Assembly (NCBI GenBank): GCA_034769895.1
Contig: JAWRYS010001497.1
Span: 62,001-126,000, forward strand
DNA length: 64,000 nt
Reading direction: 5' to 3'
From: Magicicada septendecula
Lineage: Eukaryota; Arthropoda; Insecta; Hemiptera; Cicadidae
In this document: positions 35,888 to 46,869 of the stretch, piece after piece
Layout: every line of letters begins with the position of its first letter
How positions within the stretch are numbered: the first letter of the stretch is position 1
Made by a program: the position numbers and the translations under genes
Notes under the pieces: generated by a model
What the model saw: only the letters and a program-made list of their open reading frames with translations
The model's database searches: none
What the model was told of the DNA's origin: nothing

Positions 35888-36228
35888 TTACGTTTTGCTC
35901 CCACCACGACAATAGCGCAAGGCAGTGTCGTACAATACATTTGACTTGAAAACCAATTTATCATTTAAAACACGCGGCTTGGTATCAGTATTGTTATATG
36001 CTTTATAAATTTCGTACTGTTCAAGAGCGTTCAAATATCGCCCTTTCTTACATATGTGAAGGGGTATTAAATTAGTTTTAAAATTAGTGTAATTATGATT
36101 CTCGGAAATGAGGTGTTCTGCAAATTTTGACTTGATATTGTCCAAACTGTGAAAGTGTGTAGGCGGCCTATGTTCTGTAAATCTTTTTAAAAAACTACGT
36201 CCTGTCTGGCCCACATAAAAGGCCAACA
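35888..36228 (-). pseudogene. Penelope-like GIY-YIG endonuclease domain
   Basis: One open frame of 113 codons beginning LAFYVGQTGRSFLKRFTEH, which has the YVG half of the GIY-YIG signature and the conserved arginine and histidine. It continues to FAEHLISENHNY and LNALEQYEIYKAY, matching the rest of the domain with its conserved glutamate. It lacks its own start because it is the C-terminal domain of the RT-endonuclease polyprotein, severed from the RT by inversion. The frame itself is intact. Confidence 0.75.
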
Positions 36229-37065
36229 AAATGGGTTAGCAATGGGTTCTCCACTTTCAGGTCTTCTTGCAGATATATACCTGAATAATTTCGAAAATTC
36301 ATTCATTCTCACTAATAACAAACACAAGAATAACATAATATTTTACGGCAGGTATGTTGATGATACCTTTTTAATATACAAAGGTACACAAAGGCAATAT
36401 ATATATTGATAATAATATAATATCAATAATATATTGATGTACACAATATACAAAGGCAAATTGATAATTTACATAGTTATTTGAATAATATCAATGACAA
36501 AATGCGGTTCACACTTGAAAGTGAAGACAATGGTAAACTGAATTTTCTAGATTTAACTGTTGCCAAAGACAATAATAAAAAATTACAATTTAACATCTAT
36601 AGAAAACCCACAACGACTGATATTGTAATACATGCTAAGTCTTTTCATCCTTTATCCCAGAAATTGGCTGCCTTCCACAGTATGATTTATAGACTTTTAT
36701 CTTTGCCCCTCGGTGATAAAGAATACCGTGAGGAATTAGACACCATTAAACACATTGCAGTTACTAATGGTTATGATGTCGATGTGGTGAACAACATCCT
36801 TCGAAAACATAAGAAAAAGCATAGAAACATTAACGGACATAAAACACGCGAGAATACAACACGCAAATACATTGCAACACCGTACACATACCTTATGCCT
36901 AAGATTTTTGGGTCAATTTTTAATAAAACCAGCAATATAAAGGTCACTTACAAAACCACTAATAATATTATGAATAATCTTCGTGTCCGCAGAACTACCA
37001 GCCTTGAACACAAAACTGGTGTTTACAAATTTATATGTGACGATTGTGACGCCTTTAATAATGGT
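36229..37065 (+). pseudogene. Penelope-like reverse transcriptase, C-terminal half
   Basis: The plus strand starts in RT block GLAMGSPLSGLLADIYLNN (36230 onward), then RYVDDTF with the catalytic YVDD at 36353-36364. A 62-bp insertion (36398-36459) with a duplicated CAAAGGCAA shifts the frame. From 36481 a 190-codon frame continues with LNFLDLTVAKDN, NIYRKPTTTDIVIHAKSFHP and KLAAFHSMIYRLL, and ends HKTGVYKFICDDCDAF just before the lost endonuclease. The fingers and the first palm half are missing (5' truncation). Confidence 0.8.
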
Positions 37066-38483
37066 CTCAAATTTTGTCTACTGTACCTTGGAATTTTCAG
37101 ACAGATTGTGAGAATTTGCTAATATTTTAGAATAAAAGACATTGTAAGTGTTAGAAGCAACGGACACGGATTCACAATTTTTTGTAACAAATATTTTAAG
37201 CATTAGAGCTGTATTCTTGCAGCCTTTAAAAACATAAACAGAAATATACTAAAAAAATTCACAAATCGGATTTCGTTATTTTATGAAATTTTTTCGAAAC
37301 GAAAGGGTGGAATGGAATCGACTGTCTTCTTTGTGGACATTTTAAATAACGGAACTAGGTGGCAAACTGGCGCATTGTTCAAAAGATCTGCTGCAGTTTT
37401 TCGAAATTTGTTAACATTCAGAAATCCCAGAATTTATTTTTTAAAGTAAACGCTCAACAATAGAGTTCCATTCTTACCTAAGAATCAGATTGGAAACATT
37501 TTCTGTATAAGTCACGTCTATGAGGGAGTCAGAATATGTGGATTCACAAAGACCTATTCTTGGTTCCACAGTCGGATGAGACAATGGGCGAGATAGGGAA
37601 ATAGCCTACATTGCGCTTATGGGTTTTACATTCGCTACTGTTACGCGACTTGAAAACCTCGATAGATAAAAATAAATTACTAGAGAAGTCTTCAAAATGA
37701 ACGCAGTAGTAACGGTACACGGTAACGGCAATTAATAAGTCGGTGAAAATAAAAAACGTAATGAAACCACCGCACACTCGATGTAGGACGTATTACAATA
37801 TAAACTGTCGTTACGCAAGACGTTCTTCCTCTTTAACGATAGTTTTTATGTACTCCAGACCACGTACATGACCATGCTATTGTAAGCATGTAGTGTACAA
37901 AATGAAAAAAAAACAAAATAAAAAATGTAATAACAAAATAAAAAATGAAATTCATGTCAAATTATAATTTTTTCAGTCATGAAGCGTAAAAAGTAGGTTG
38001 CGAGAAACTTTTTCTCTATTCAAGACTAATACATTAAGCGAGTCAATTGTACAGAAACGCTCAAATTTAATTTTGATCTAACTCACAATGTTATATCTTT
38101 ATTGGTTTCCAAGTTATTGAGCGAATCGTACAAATATACTTCAGCGATTGCACTGGATACTGCCGCTCATCCAGTTCCCGTCCTTTTCAAACCGTGTTAA
38201 TCATGATGTGTTTCAATTAACGCATTTCACTGTTACTGAAATCGTTAGAAATTAATCTGTTATAATTTAAGACTTAAAGGAGTAAATCTCGTCCGCAGCA
38301 TTTAGGAAATCGTAAATTGAAATAAATTATTTAATAAATACAAATAATTATTACTTGAAGGAAAGTATATACTAGAAGTAGTAGAAGGAAAGTAATAGCT
38401 CTGAAAATGAAATAAATCAAATAACAGAAAAACTAATAAAAAACCCTATTTCTTTTAGTAAACGGTAAAACGTTGTTCTTTTA
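37066..38483. other. Unassigned intronic DNA
   Basis: AT-rich with no recognised gene or repeat. An A-rich tract (37905-37950) is the only low-complexity element. Confidence 0.35.
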
Positions 38484-38850
38484 AAATTTGGCATGGTGAT
38501 ATCACTGTTGACACTGTTCAGTTGACGGCTCATTTCTTGTACAAAATTTGGCATCGTGATATCACTGTTGACACTGTTCAGTTGACGGCTCATTTCTTGT
38601 ACAAAATTTGGCATCGTGATATCACTGTTGACACTGTTCAGTTGACGGCTCATTTCTTGTACAAAATTTGGCATGGTGATATCACTGTTGACACTGTTCA
38701 GTTGACGGCTCATTTCTTATACAAAATTTGGCATGGTGATATCACTGTTGACACTGTTCAGTTGACGGCTCATTTCTTATACAAAATTTGGCACGGTGAT
38801 ATCACTGTTAACACTGTTCAGTTGACGGCTCATTTCTTGTACAAAATATC
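38484..38850. repeat. 60-bp tandem repeat, about six units
   Basis: The unit contains AAAATTTGGCATGGTGATAT and CAGTTGACGGCTCATTTCTT and repeats at 60-bp steps with a few substitutions (C/G in GGCATSGTGAT; G/A in TTCTTRT; one CACGG). Because 60 is a multiple of three, open frames run through the array on both strands, giving 20-residue repeats. There is no codon-level conservation or start context, so protein coding is not supported. Confidence 0.9.
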
Positions 38851-40442
38851 ATGGATTTGTGGACGAATTGTGCTCCTAACAAAGTCATAGTATTTGATTT
38901 TACAGGTGCTTTTAAGTAAAAGTCCTTTCCTAGCTTTTTTTTTTGGGTGCAACAACTGAATCTTCTTTGGACGTTCTTTAGATTGTATCTTGAGTCTGTA
39001 AAACATTGCCCGGCTTATTCCCGTGATTTCACAAGTCTCTTTAACAATGTTAGTGTCTGATTTATTAGGATATTTTTAAAGAGTTGTAAACACGCAAAAC
39101 GATTCCTTGTTCCCCTCTTTTGAAAACCTCTTGCATTTTGTCAGCTCCTTGTGATGTCATCATAAATATTTACACCAACACGAACCGTGGACAGGTTGAT
39201 TACACCGATGAACCTACTACACCATAATAGGTTGATTTGTTATATACTTAATAAAAGCGAATGGGAAATAATGAAAACCTTCTTCTGCTTACGAAACGGA
39301 ACGCACGCCATTGTTGTTAGGATAATTTCTAATTCTTATCCTTGTAAAACCACGATTCCTATTTCGGCAGTTTAAATGTCTTCAGTCATCAGTTAGTGCT
39401 GGGTAATTCTCATTTAACATTATAACGTCAATTAAGTGCGACACGTAAACGAATAATTTACTAGAAGTCCTTGATGACTTGCCTTGATGTGATGCGAAGA
39501 TTTATTACTGAACATTTGTAAACTGTCTGGTGAAAAACAATTTAGAATACACCACTTTCATTAAATTTTATTTACGTTATATACATCAGCGTATCGTCAG
39601 TCTTGCCTTTAGTATATATTAATATCTGACGTCGTCAGTGTAATCATTAATTTCTTGTAGCTTAGTTTCTTTCTTCGTTTTATTTTCTATTTGCCAAGCA
39701 ACGCTTACGTTTAAAGTCTTCAATCTAGATGTATTTTATTATGGTTTTAAAATATACACGGTTAAAAAACTGCGTCAAAAGTCTATATGAATTAAAACAA
39801 AACAAAACTGTAGAAGTGTAGATGTTGAATTTGGTAGTTCGTATTACACCTTGCGAACTGTCTGTAAATCCGGTGTTTATAGAAGCTGTGAAATATCTCA
39901 TTAAGATTTTGGCGAGGAAATTAGAGAGAATGTAAGTAAGGGATTAACTCACTATGTCAATGAGACTAAACGGTATAATTTTATAACTTTCGTTCAGTTT
40001 TCAAGTAGTGGGTGAATAAATGTCTGCAAGTAACGATATATGAATCTGGGAGAGACACTGAATAAGATAGAAACATTAAAGGGTATTGAAATCCCAGTCA
40101 ATGTCAGTAGATGAGAACATTTTGAAGTTCTAGATATCGTATAGTTGAATTAAAACCTTGAAAGAAGGAGAAATAGCATTTAAAGTAAAATAATATAAAT
40201 TAATATGAGACGTATATGCAGAATCTGAATTGTATAGATATAATTCAGTATTGTATATTATGGATCTGAACGTCTGAACGAGGTGCATTGGGAACGATCG
40301 CAGGATGGATTCGAACCTGTCAAAAAAAGGACGAGCGCGGATATCAAGAATAAAAAAATACTAAACGAGAAAATAAAAGAACGATGATATTGAGAGAAGC
40401 AGTTAGTTAAGTATAGACGATAAACTTAATCGCCTTTAATTA
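38851..40442. other. Unassigned intronic DNA
   Basis: No gene recognised. A perfect tRNA B-box-like sequence (minus strand GGTTCGAATCC, near 40310) sits in otherwise unstructured DNA and may be a SINE remnant. Confidence 0.3.
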
Positions 40443-40628
40443 CAGGCAATCGTCTGATCAAAAAGATAAGACTGAATAAAAACTTTTGGGGTGAATGGTA
40501 AATAAGACGGGAATGAGGATCGAAACCGTGAACGTGACTTACAAAGATTATACTTAAGTGAAAATAACCAGAAAGAAGGATAGCTGGGTCAGAGAACTGG
40601 TGATCTGGTACAGCTCGATATCGAAGGG
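40443..40628 (-). repeat. Interspersed repeat, possible tRNA-derived SINE (copy 1)
   Basis: About 180 bp matching 53808-53990 in the same orientation, sharing GACGGGAATGAGGATCGAA and TCAGAGAACTGGTGATCTGG. In the other copy the minus strand has a GGGTTCGATCC B-box-like sequence with an A-box-like TGACCCAGCTGTCC upstream. In this copy the B box is mutated. SINE identity is an inference. Confidence 0.45.
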
Positions 40629-41994
40629 CGGTTTTTAAGCAAGATAAACAAAGACGGTATGCTACGAGACAGAAATGTCAAGAGTCATTTCTGTTCATGT
40701 TAAAGCTTATATGATGTCAGCACTTTTAATATTTTTAAAAGTAAAGTCTTGTTCGGCAGCACGTTCAGAGGTCTGAACTTGGCTGTCAACACAGATTATT
40801 ATCAAACTCGAGTAATTTTGTGTTTACTGTAATAGTCAAACAAGTTAATAAAGATATCGTTTTCAAATAACAACTTAATGAACGACTTCCTAACAAATTA
40901 GTTAACATAAAGATAAATATTTATTGGCAGCGAGGGCCTAATTAATTCTTAAGCATAATACGAGGAAATCTCTCTCATAAGATTTTGAAGTAAGTTCCTT
41001 TTGAACTGTTACTGATAACTATAAACTTTCCGTTTTGGAAGTCATCTTTGCCTGTTTCACACATTTGCACCTATTTAAAAAATATTTTACACGTAAAATA
41101 GGAATATACTATATTTTATTACGCGATAGGAATCTGTGTTTTCATTTCTTTTAATCGTTTATTTATTTTCTTAATAGAACATGCATTAATCATGTTTTCC
41201 TTACAGATTGTAAAGTCTCTTATACATATTTAAATATTTTAAATTACTTTACAAAATATGAGAATTTTCATTGAAAGTACTTTTCTTTCCTGATATGTAA
41301 AAATCAGTATACATGACTTCCATGTCCTAAAATTTATATTTAAAATCATTTAAATATTAATTAAATAAGTGGATGCTTGAGTTCTGAAGAAATTACGTAT
41401 CAGCTAAAATGGTACCACCATATCAGGTGGATTAAGACTATCCTCAACCTTCGTGAGGAAGGACTGTACTTATGGATAAAATGTCTGTAGGTCGAACGAA
41501 GAGGTAGCTAAAGGTAGCTGCGATCTGATTCCTGTAATGAAATTGGACTCTCGCTGCGAGGGGCCGAGGGATGTCTATAGTGTTATCTGTAATGTGGATG
41601 TGTGTAGTGTTATCTTTCCTGTCAATACTATACTAGTCATTTTTCTTTTTTAAAATCGAGTCTTGATTTCTTTCTTTCCGTTTGTCTTCTGATTTTCTGA
41701 AAAACTATTCTGTTCACCCGTATAATTATAAATTTCTCAGCAAAACATTTCTTCCTTAATACGTTTGTGTCTCCTGTTTAACACCCACCATTCTGATCCA
41801 TGTCATAACGCTATATTCCACACAGGCTAGCAAATAACTAGCCATCAGGGAGGTCAAAATATTTTCAAGGAGGGGCAAACAATTTTCCAAAGGAGAAAAA
41901 TATTTATATATTTTTCATACATACACACATGCACATATTAGTTTATAATACTCATATCATAATAGAAATAAGTACACAGATTGTATTAATTGCT
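40629..41994. other. Unassigned intronic DNA
   Basis: AT-rich. At 41308-41350 a short piece of the family-H left end (ATACATGACTTCCATG followed by TTTATATTTAAAATCATTT) is present. Nothing else recognised. Confidence 0.4.
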
Positions 41995-43865
41995 TTAATA
42001 CAACAACACTGCCCAGCGATCCACAGGAAGCAAATCGATGTCCACCTTTTCGGCTTGTACGCGTTGTGTTGGTGTGGGTTTCGGCACTTTCCATTTAAAA
42101 AGCGTGCAAACATAAGAAAATAAACATGAGTGAAGCCAGAAGTAATGCAAATTTTGTATGTGTGTGTGTCCTGCCGGCCTTTTTATTGCGGTAATCACAA
42201 TAATAAAACTTTGGAAAAGTAAACATTACATAATTGAGACATGCTTGCCTGCCAGGAACGATATATTTTCACTCATACGTGATTTAAATTAAAATGAAAA
42301 ATATAGAATTTTGTTAAAGTGAAATGAAATGTTTCCATAGAAACTACTTCTTTGTTGTCAATAACGTAGTACCTATACAACTTATAAAAATTTACCTCCT
42401 CCATCATCAACTACCATTTTAATTTATAAAAAAATTACCCCCTCCCCCTTCAACTACCCTTTTCATTTATAGATATTCATCTACCTTTCTACAGTGGATT
42501 ATTATGACTTTCTTTTCAGGATACTTTATTTATCAAAATTAAGCACTTTACTCTTGTTAAAACGTAAAACGTTGCAGGTAAACTACCCCTTCCGCTGAAC
42601 CGATCTTCACCAAAAACAATAGGCCTTGAGTCCTCTACAATTCAGAGCTGTTTGCAAAAAATTATTTCATTCTGTTTGAATTTGCAGCTGTTATCGTTTG
42701 CCATAGAAAAAATTCTACACACAGACACACACACACACATACACTTTTCGAAAAATGACTTTTTTTCATGTTTTGATGGTAGTACAATCAGAATCTGCCG
42801 TTATCTCGATCACAATTTTTTTCGCCATGACCATACTTCCATTTCCTTATCGAACATGGAAGTAAAAACATGCAACAGTTATTCAGACAATTCGAAGAGT
42901 AATCTCATCATATCCTTGGTAACGCTTTATTCAGTATATGAAAGCATAGTTACTATTGACAACAAAATCTTGTTGGTTTTTACTTCCATATTCCTTAAGG
43001 AAATGGAAGTATGATGATGGCAAAAAAAATCGTGTTCGAGATTATTGCAGATTCTGATTGTACTACACTCAAAACATGAAAAAAAGTCGTTTTTCGAAAA
43101 GTGTCTGTGTGTGTGTCTGTGTGTCTGTCTGTCTGTCTATAGATTTTTTTTTCTATGGCAAACGATAACTTCCGCAAATTCAAACAGAATCAAATAATTT
43201 TTTGCGTACAGCCCTGATTTGTAGTTAACTCACGACCTATTGTTTTTGGTGAAGATCGGTTGAGGGAAAGGGGTAGTTTACCTGCAACGGTTTTTTTTAT
43301 CAAGGGAAATTTTTTTTTTTGGCAAACGATAACAGCCGCAAATTCAAACAGAATCAAATAATGTTTCGCATACAGCCCTAAATTGTAGAGTTCTCAAGAT
43401 ATATTGTTTTTGGTGAAGATCGGTTAAGGGAAAGGGGTAGTTTACCAGCAACATTTTTTTATCAAGGGTATTTTCTATGGCAAACGATAACAGCCGCAAA
43501 TTCAAACAGAATCAAATAATTTTTTGCATACGTCCCTGAATTGTAGAGATCTCAAGGACTTTCGATTTTGGTGAAGATCGGTTAAGGGGAAGAGGTATTT
43601 TACCAGCAACCTTTTACGTTTTAACAACAGTAAAGTACTTGAAAATTCATTTAAACTTTTTCAAACAATGGTAATTGTTAAAAATAAATTAATTTTGTTG
43701 CCAGGCAATAAAATTATAATTTTTTAATTTTAATGTAAATTATGTATGAGTTAATATACATATATAAAATAATATATCGTTCGTGGCAGGTAAGCATATC
43801 TCAGTTATGTAATGTTTACGTTTCCATTTTATTATTATGACTACAGCAATAAAAAGGCAGGTAAG

Positions 43866-43896
<31 letters not shown>

Positions 43897-44060
43897 TCGC
43901 GTTATTTCTGGCCTCACTCATGTTTATTTTCTTACATTTGCACGCTTTTTAAATGGTAAGTGCCGAAACCCATACCAATATAACGCGTGCAAGCCGAAAA
44001 AGTGTCCAGCGTGGACAGCGATTTGCTTCCTGTGGATCGCTGGGCAGTGTAACTGCACGT
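41995..44060. repeat. 2.07-kb palindrome built from family-H and flanking DNA
   Basis: The left arm 41995-42870 and right arm 42980-44060 are inverted copies separated by about 110 bp. The outer parts share TGCCCAGCGATCCACAGGAAG (left) with its complement (right), then CCATTTAAAAAGCGTGCAAA-type sequence. The inner parts are family H: one unit plus right end on the left, three units plus right end on the right. The left copy lacks the ribozyme segment, deleted between two ACTACTTCTTT-like matches near 42345. Arms have diverged noticeably. Confidence 0.7.
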
Positions 44061-44379
44061 GTTAACAGAGGAACGATTCATAGACAGACTTTTCGTCTTT
44101 AGGGAATGAACCCTCTGCAAGATGCTGAGGGTCCATGAGTGACTTCGGAGCGCTCCTTCTTTTTCGTGTGTTTGTTCTGTGAAACATACACTGTAGATTT
44201 GCAGCTTTACTCTAAGCAACGCTCAATAGGAAATGTTGAAAATTTTTGTCCACGGTGTACCCTCATACACACTAAACCTGCTCTGATGTTTTAATTACGG
44301 ACATCATAATACTAAAACTTTGGAAACTTGAGCACTACTTAATGGAGATCAATCATTAACTTATACAAGCCATTAATTT
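44061..44379. other. Unassigned spacer
   Basis: Moderately GC-rich sequence without recognised features. AAAACTTTGGAAA near 44320 echoes the same words at 42206. Confidence 0.3.
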
Positions 44380-44705
44380 TATGCATATTTTTTATATATG
44401 TGTGTACAACGTTATCGGCAACAAAGAAGTAGTTTTTGTTAAAATTCCTTCTCGGGATATTTGGCCGTAGTCCAATGTTTTCTACAAAACCAGACGTTTC
44501 GGCAATGCCATCGACTTCCATCATCAGTGAAAATCGAGTGCGATAACGTGAGGTGGTATACGTTAGTGACCACAGTACTGTGGTTAAGGCTGAAGCAGTA
44601 AGTAGAAAGAAGTAGTTTCTATGGTAATATTTCATTTCGAAAATGATTTTAAATGTAAATCTTAGAATATGGAAGTCATGTATGATTCTCCATACCGATA
44701 TTTCA
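44380..44705 (-). mobile_element. Family-H repeat, left-end fragment
   Basis: Only the terminal part is present: ATAACGTAGTAC-like spacer, ribozyme-like core, CCACAGTACTGTGG palindrome and CTCCATACCGATATTT end. The tandem units are absent. Confidence 0.65.
44486..44535 (-). ncRNA. Degenerate hammerhead-like motif (family H)
   Basis: Core 44493-44527. CTGATGA, extra T, GAA, ACGT and C are intact, but stem II (GGAAGT/ATTGCC) has a central mismatch. Confidence 0.4.
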
Positions 44706-45063
44706 GGTTGGCTGTGTGGTTACTTTACGACGTATATTAACAAATTTTCAGATTAATAACATTTTTCTAAACTGTAGATAATATTTATGTGCTCTTAACA
44801 TTTTCGTACGTATATTCTTGATTTTCACTTGCAAATTATTTACAATATGTTTACAAATATGTCATATATGACTGTGGGTATATGTATTTACACCTTGTAC
44901 CATACTAATGTACAAACCAATAACACATCATTTTAATATAATTTTTCCTTCCATGTTCCATAAGGAAATGGAAGTATGGTGATGGCAAAAAAAAACGTGG
45001 TAGAGATTATTGCAGATTCTGATTGTATTACCCTCAAAACATGAAAAAAAATAATTTTTCGAA

Positions 45064-45065
<2 letters not shown>

Positions 45066-45152
<87 letters not shown>
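45066..45152. repeat. (TG)n microsatellite
   Basis: About 43 perfect TG units inside a family-H copy. It creates meaningless Cys-Val or His-Thr frames. Confidence 0.95.
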
Positions 45153-45155
<3 letters not shown>

Positions 45156-45747
45156 TTTTTCTATGGCAAACGATAACTGCCGTAAATTCAATCAGAATCA
45201 AATAATTTTTTGCATACAGCCCTGAATTGTAGAGTTTTCAAGACCTATTGTTTTTGTTGAAGATCGGTTCAGGGAAAGGGGTAGTTTACCTGCAACATTT
45301 TATGTTTTAACAACGGTAATTTTTTCTATGACGAACGATAACTGCCGTACATTCAAACAGAATCAAATATTTTATTGCATACCTTCATCAATTGTAAAAG
45401 ACTGAAGGTCTGTTGTTTTTATTGAAGATCGGTTAAGGGAAAGGGGTAGTTTATCTACAACATTTTATGTTGTAACAAGGGTAATTTTTCTTATGACCAA
45501 TGATAACTGCCGCACATTCAAACAGAATCAAACATTTTTTTGCATACATTCTTGAATTGTTAAGTACTCAAGGTCTGTTCATTTTGGTGAAGATCGGTTA
45601 AGGGAAAGGGGTAGTTTACCTGCAACATTTTATGTTTTAACAACGGTAATTTTTTCTATGACGAACGATAACTGCCGCACATTCAAACAGAATCAAATAT
45701 TTTTTTGTATACGTTGCTGGGTTGTTTGGGTGTGGTAAATATTTTCC

Positions 45748-45798
45748 ACAAAACCAGACGTTTCGGCAATGCCATCGACTGCCATCATCAGTGAAAAT
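45748..45798 (-). ncRNA. Hammerhead-ribozyme-like motif (family H)
   Basis: Core 45757-45791: CTGATGA, extra T, stem II GGCAGT/ATTGCC (six pairs, one G-U), GAA, ACGT, C. Relative to the 6722 copy the substituted arm base keeps pairing through a wobble. Confidence 0.5.
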
Positions 45799-45965
45799 CG
45801 AGTCCACTAACTTGAAGTGGTAGTCCTATACGTTAATGAACACAGTACTGTAGTTAAGGCTGAAGAAAGAAGTAGTTTCTATGGAAACGTTTTATTTCGA
45901 AAAAGTTTTTAATATATATCTTAGAACATGGAAGTCATGTATGGTTCTCCATACCGATATTTAAA

Positions 45966-46869
45966 ATTTACATACGAAAATTTGTGAGAAAAATAAAAAA
46001 AAATAATTTTCTCGAAGTTGTTTCACAATCAAGATGCTTGAATGTGAAATCTTAGAAAGTGTAAATAAAATAAAATTTTGTCGTACGTATTTTCAATTTC
46101 TTCGGCAGACATTGTCTACAACTTAACTAAAAATAAAGCTAGATAATTTATCATAACTGGTACTGGAAGTGGAAGATACTGAATTACACAAAGTGGCGAT
46201 TTTCTTGACTCTTAAATACCACGGAACGTCCATTCGTTTTTCTTGTGTATTCAAATCTATAAGTCTTCTACTTACCATTTACTGATGTTCACGTTCTTCG
46301 CAACAGTCATCAGCGTTCACACCATTGTTAGACAACTGAGTCACTGAAGCTAATATAAATTCCCCACAGGTTTTGCTATCCAGTTACATCGGTTGCCAGA
46401 CCTGGGGACCATCAAAATGAGTAGCTTCAACCTGTTACCGACTGCGCGAGGGTTCCTTTAATGCGTTGCCTTGAATATCCACCAGGCAGCATCATCCCTC
46501 CATAACTGCGTACTTTAACCTACGCTTGGCGTGAGTACAGAATCAAAAGATTGTCCAATCGCTTTGGGTAGCTCTCGTCAGGCCCGAACACTGCATCCCA
46601 CCGAAAGTAACCTACGTGGTAGCCGTCACCATCGTTCTATATTCCCGTAGATCGACTCCAGGGAAAGCAACGGTGCCGTCGCCTCAGACGTAGGGGTGCA
46701 AATCACCACCCTTAAGGAGCAAGAACTTGTTAAAGCCGCCTCGGTTACGCTGCCATCCAAGCCTAGGTTGCTGCTAATTTGTTCTTCTGCCTCCTTGCGA
46801 AAGCGTCAGCCTCAGCTACAGTATCCCACCAAAAGCGGCTGACGACCAGTAACTAGTGCTGATAGGGCT
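45966..46869. other. Unassigned; GC-richer block next to LTR element
   Basis: 46300-46860 is clearly GC-richer than its surroundings but has no long frame and no recognised domain. It may be the 5' part of another old retroelement. Confidence 0.3.

Larger units (their letters stand above)
35632..37065. mobile_element. Penelope-like element with inverted 5' segment
   Basis: The minus strand at 35632-36228 holds the 3' UTR, with a hammerhead-like core, and the GIY-YIG endonuclease. The plus strand at 36229-37065 holds the C-terminal half of the reverse transcriptase. In a normal element RT precedes the endonuclease on one strand. Here the RT segment is flipped. The RT ends at the DAF codons (GACGCCTTT, near 37060), exactly where the endonuclease begins (GCCTTTTATGTG, near 36215), so both sides broke at the same place. 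Confidence 0.75.
44945..45965 (-). mobile_element. Family-H repeat, near-complete copy
   Basis: Contains the ACTTCCAT palindromic end, a pure (TG)n tract at 45066-45152 at the position where other copies have mixed CA/CAGA repeats, about three 163-bp units (45160-45710), then the ribozyme-like core and the CTCCATACCGATATTT end. The spacer between array and ribozyme is missing. Confidence 0.7.

Noticed and set aside
38417-38890. Repeat protein encoded by the 60-bp array
   Set aside because: Open on both strands because 60 is divisible by three; substitutions show no sign of codon constraint.
40300-40322. tRNA gene (perfect B box on minus strand)
   Set aside because: No acceptor stem or cloverleaf could be drawn around it; at most a SINE remnant.
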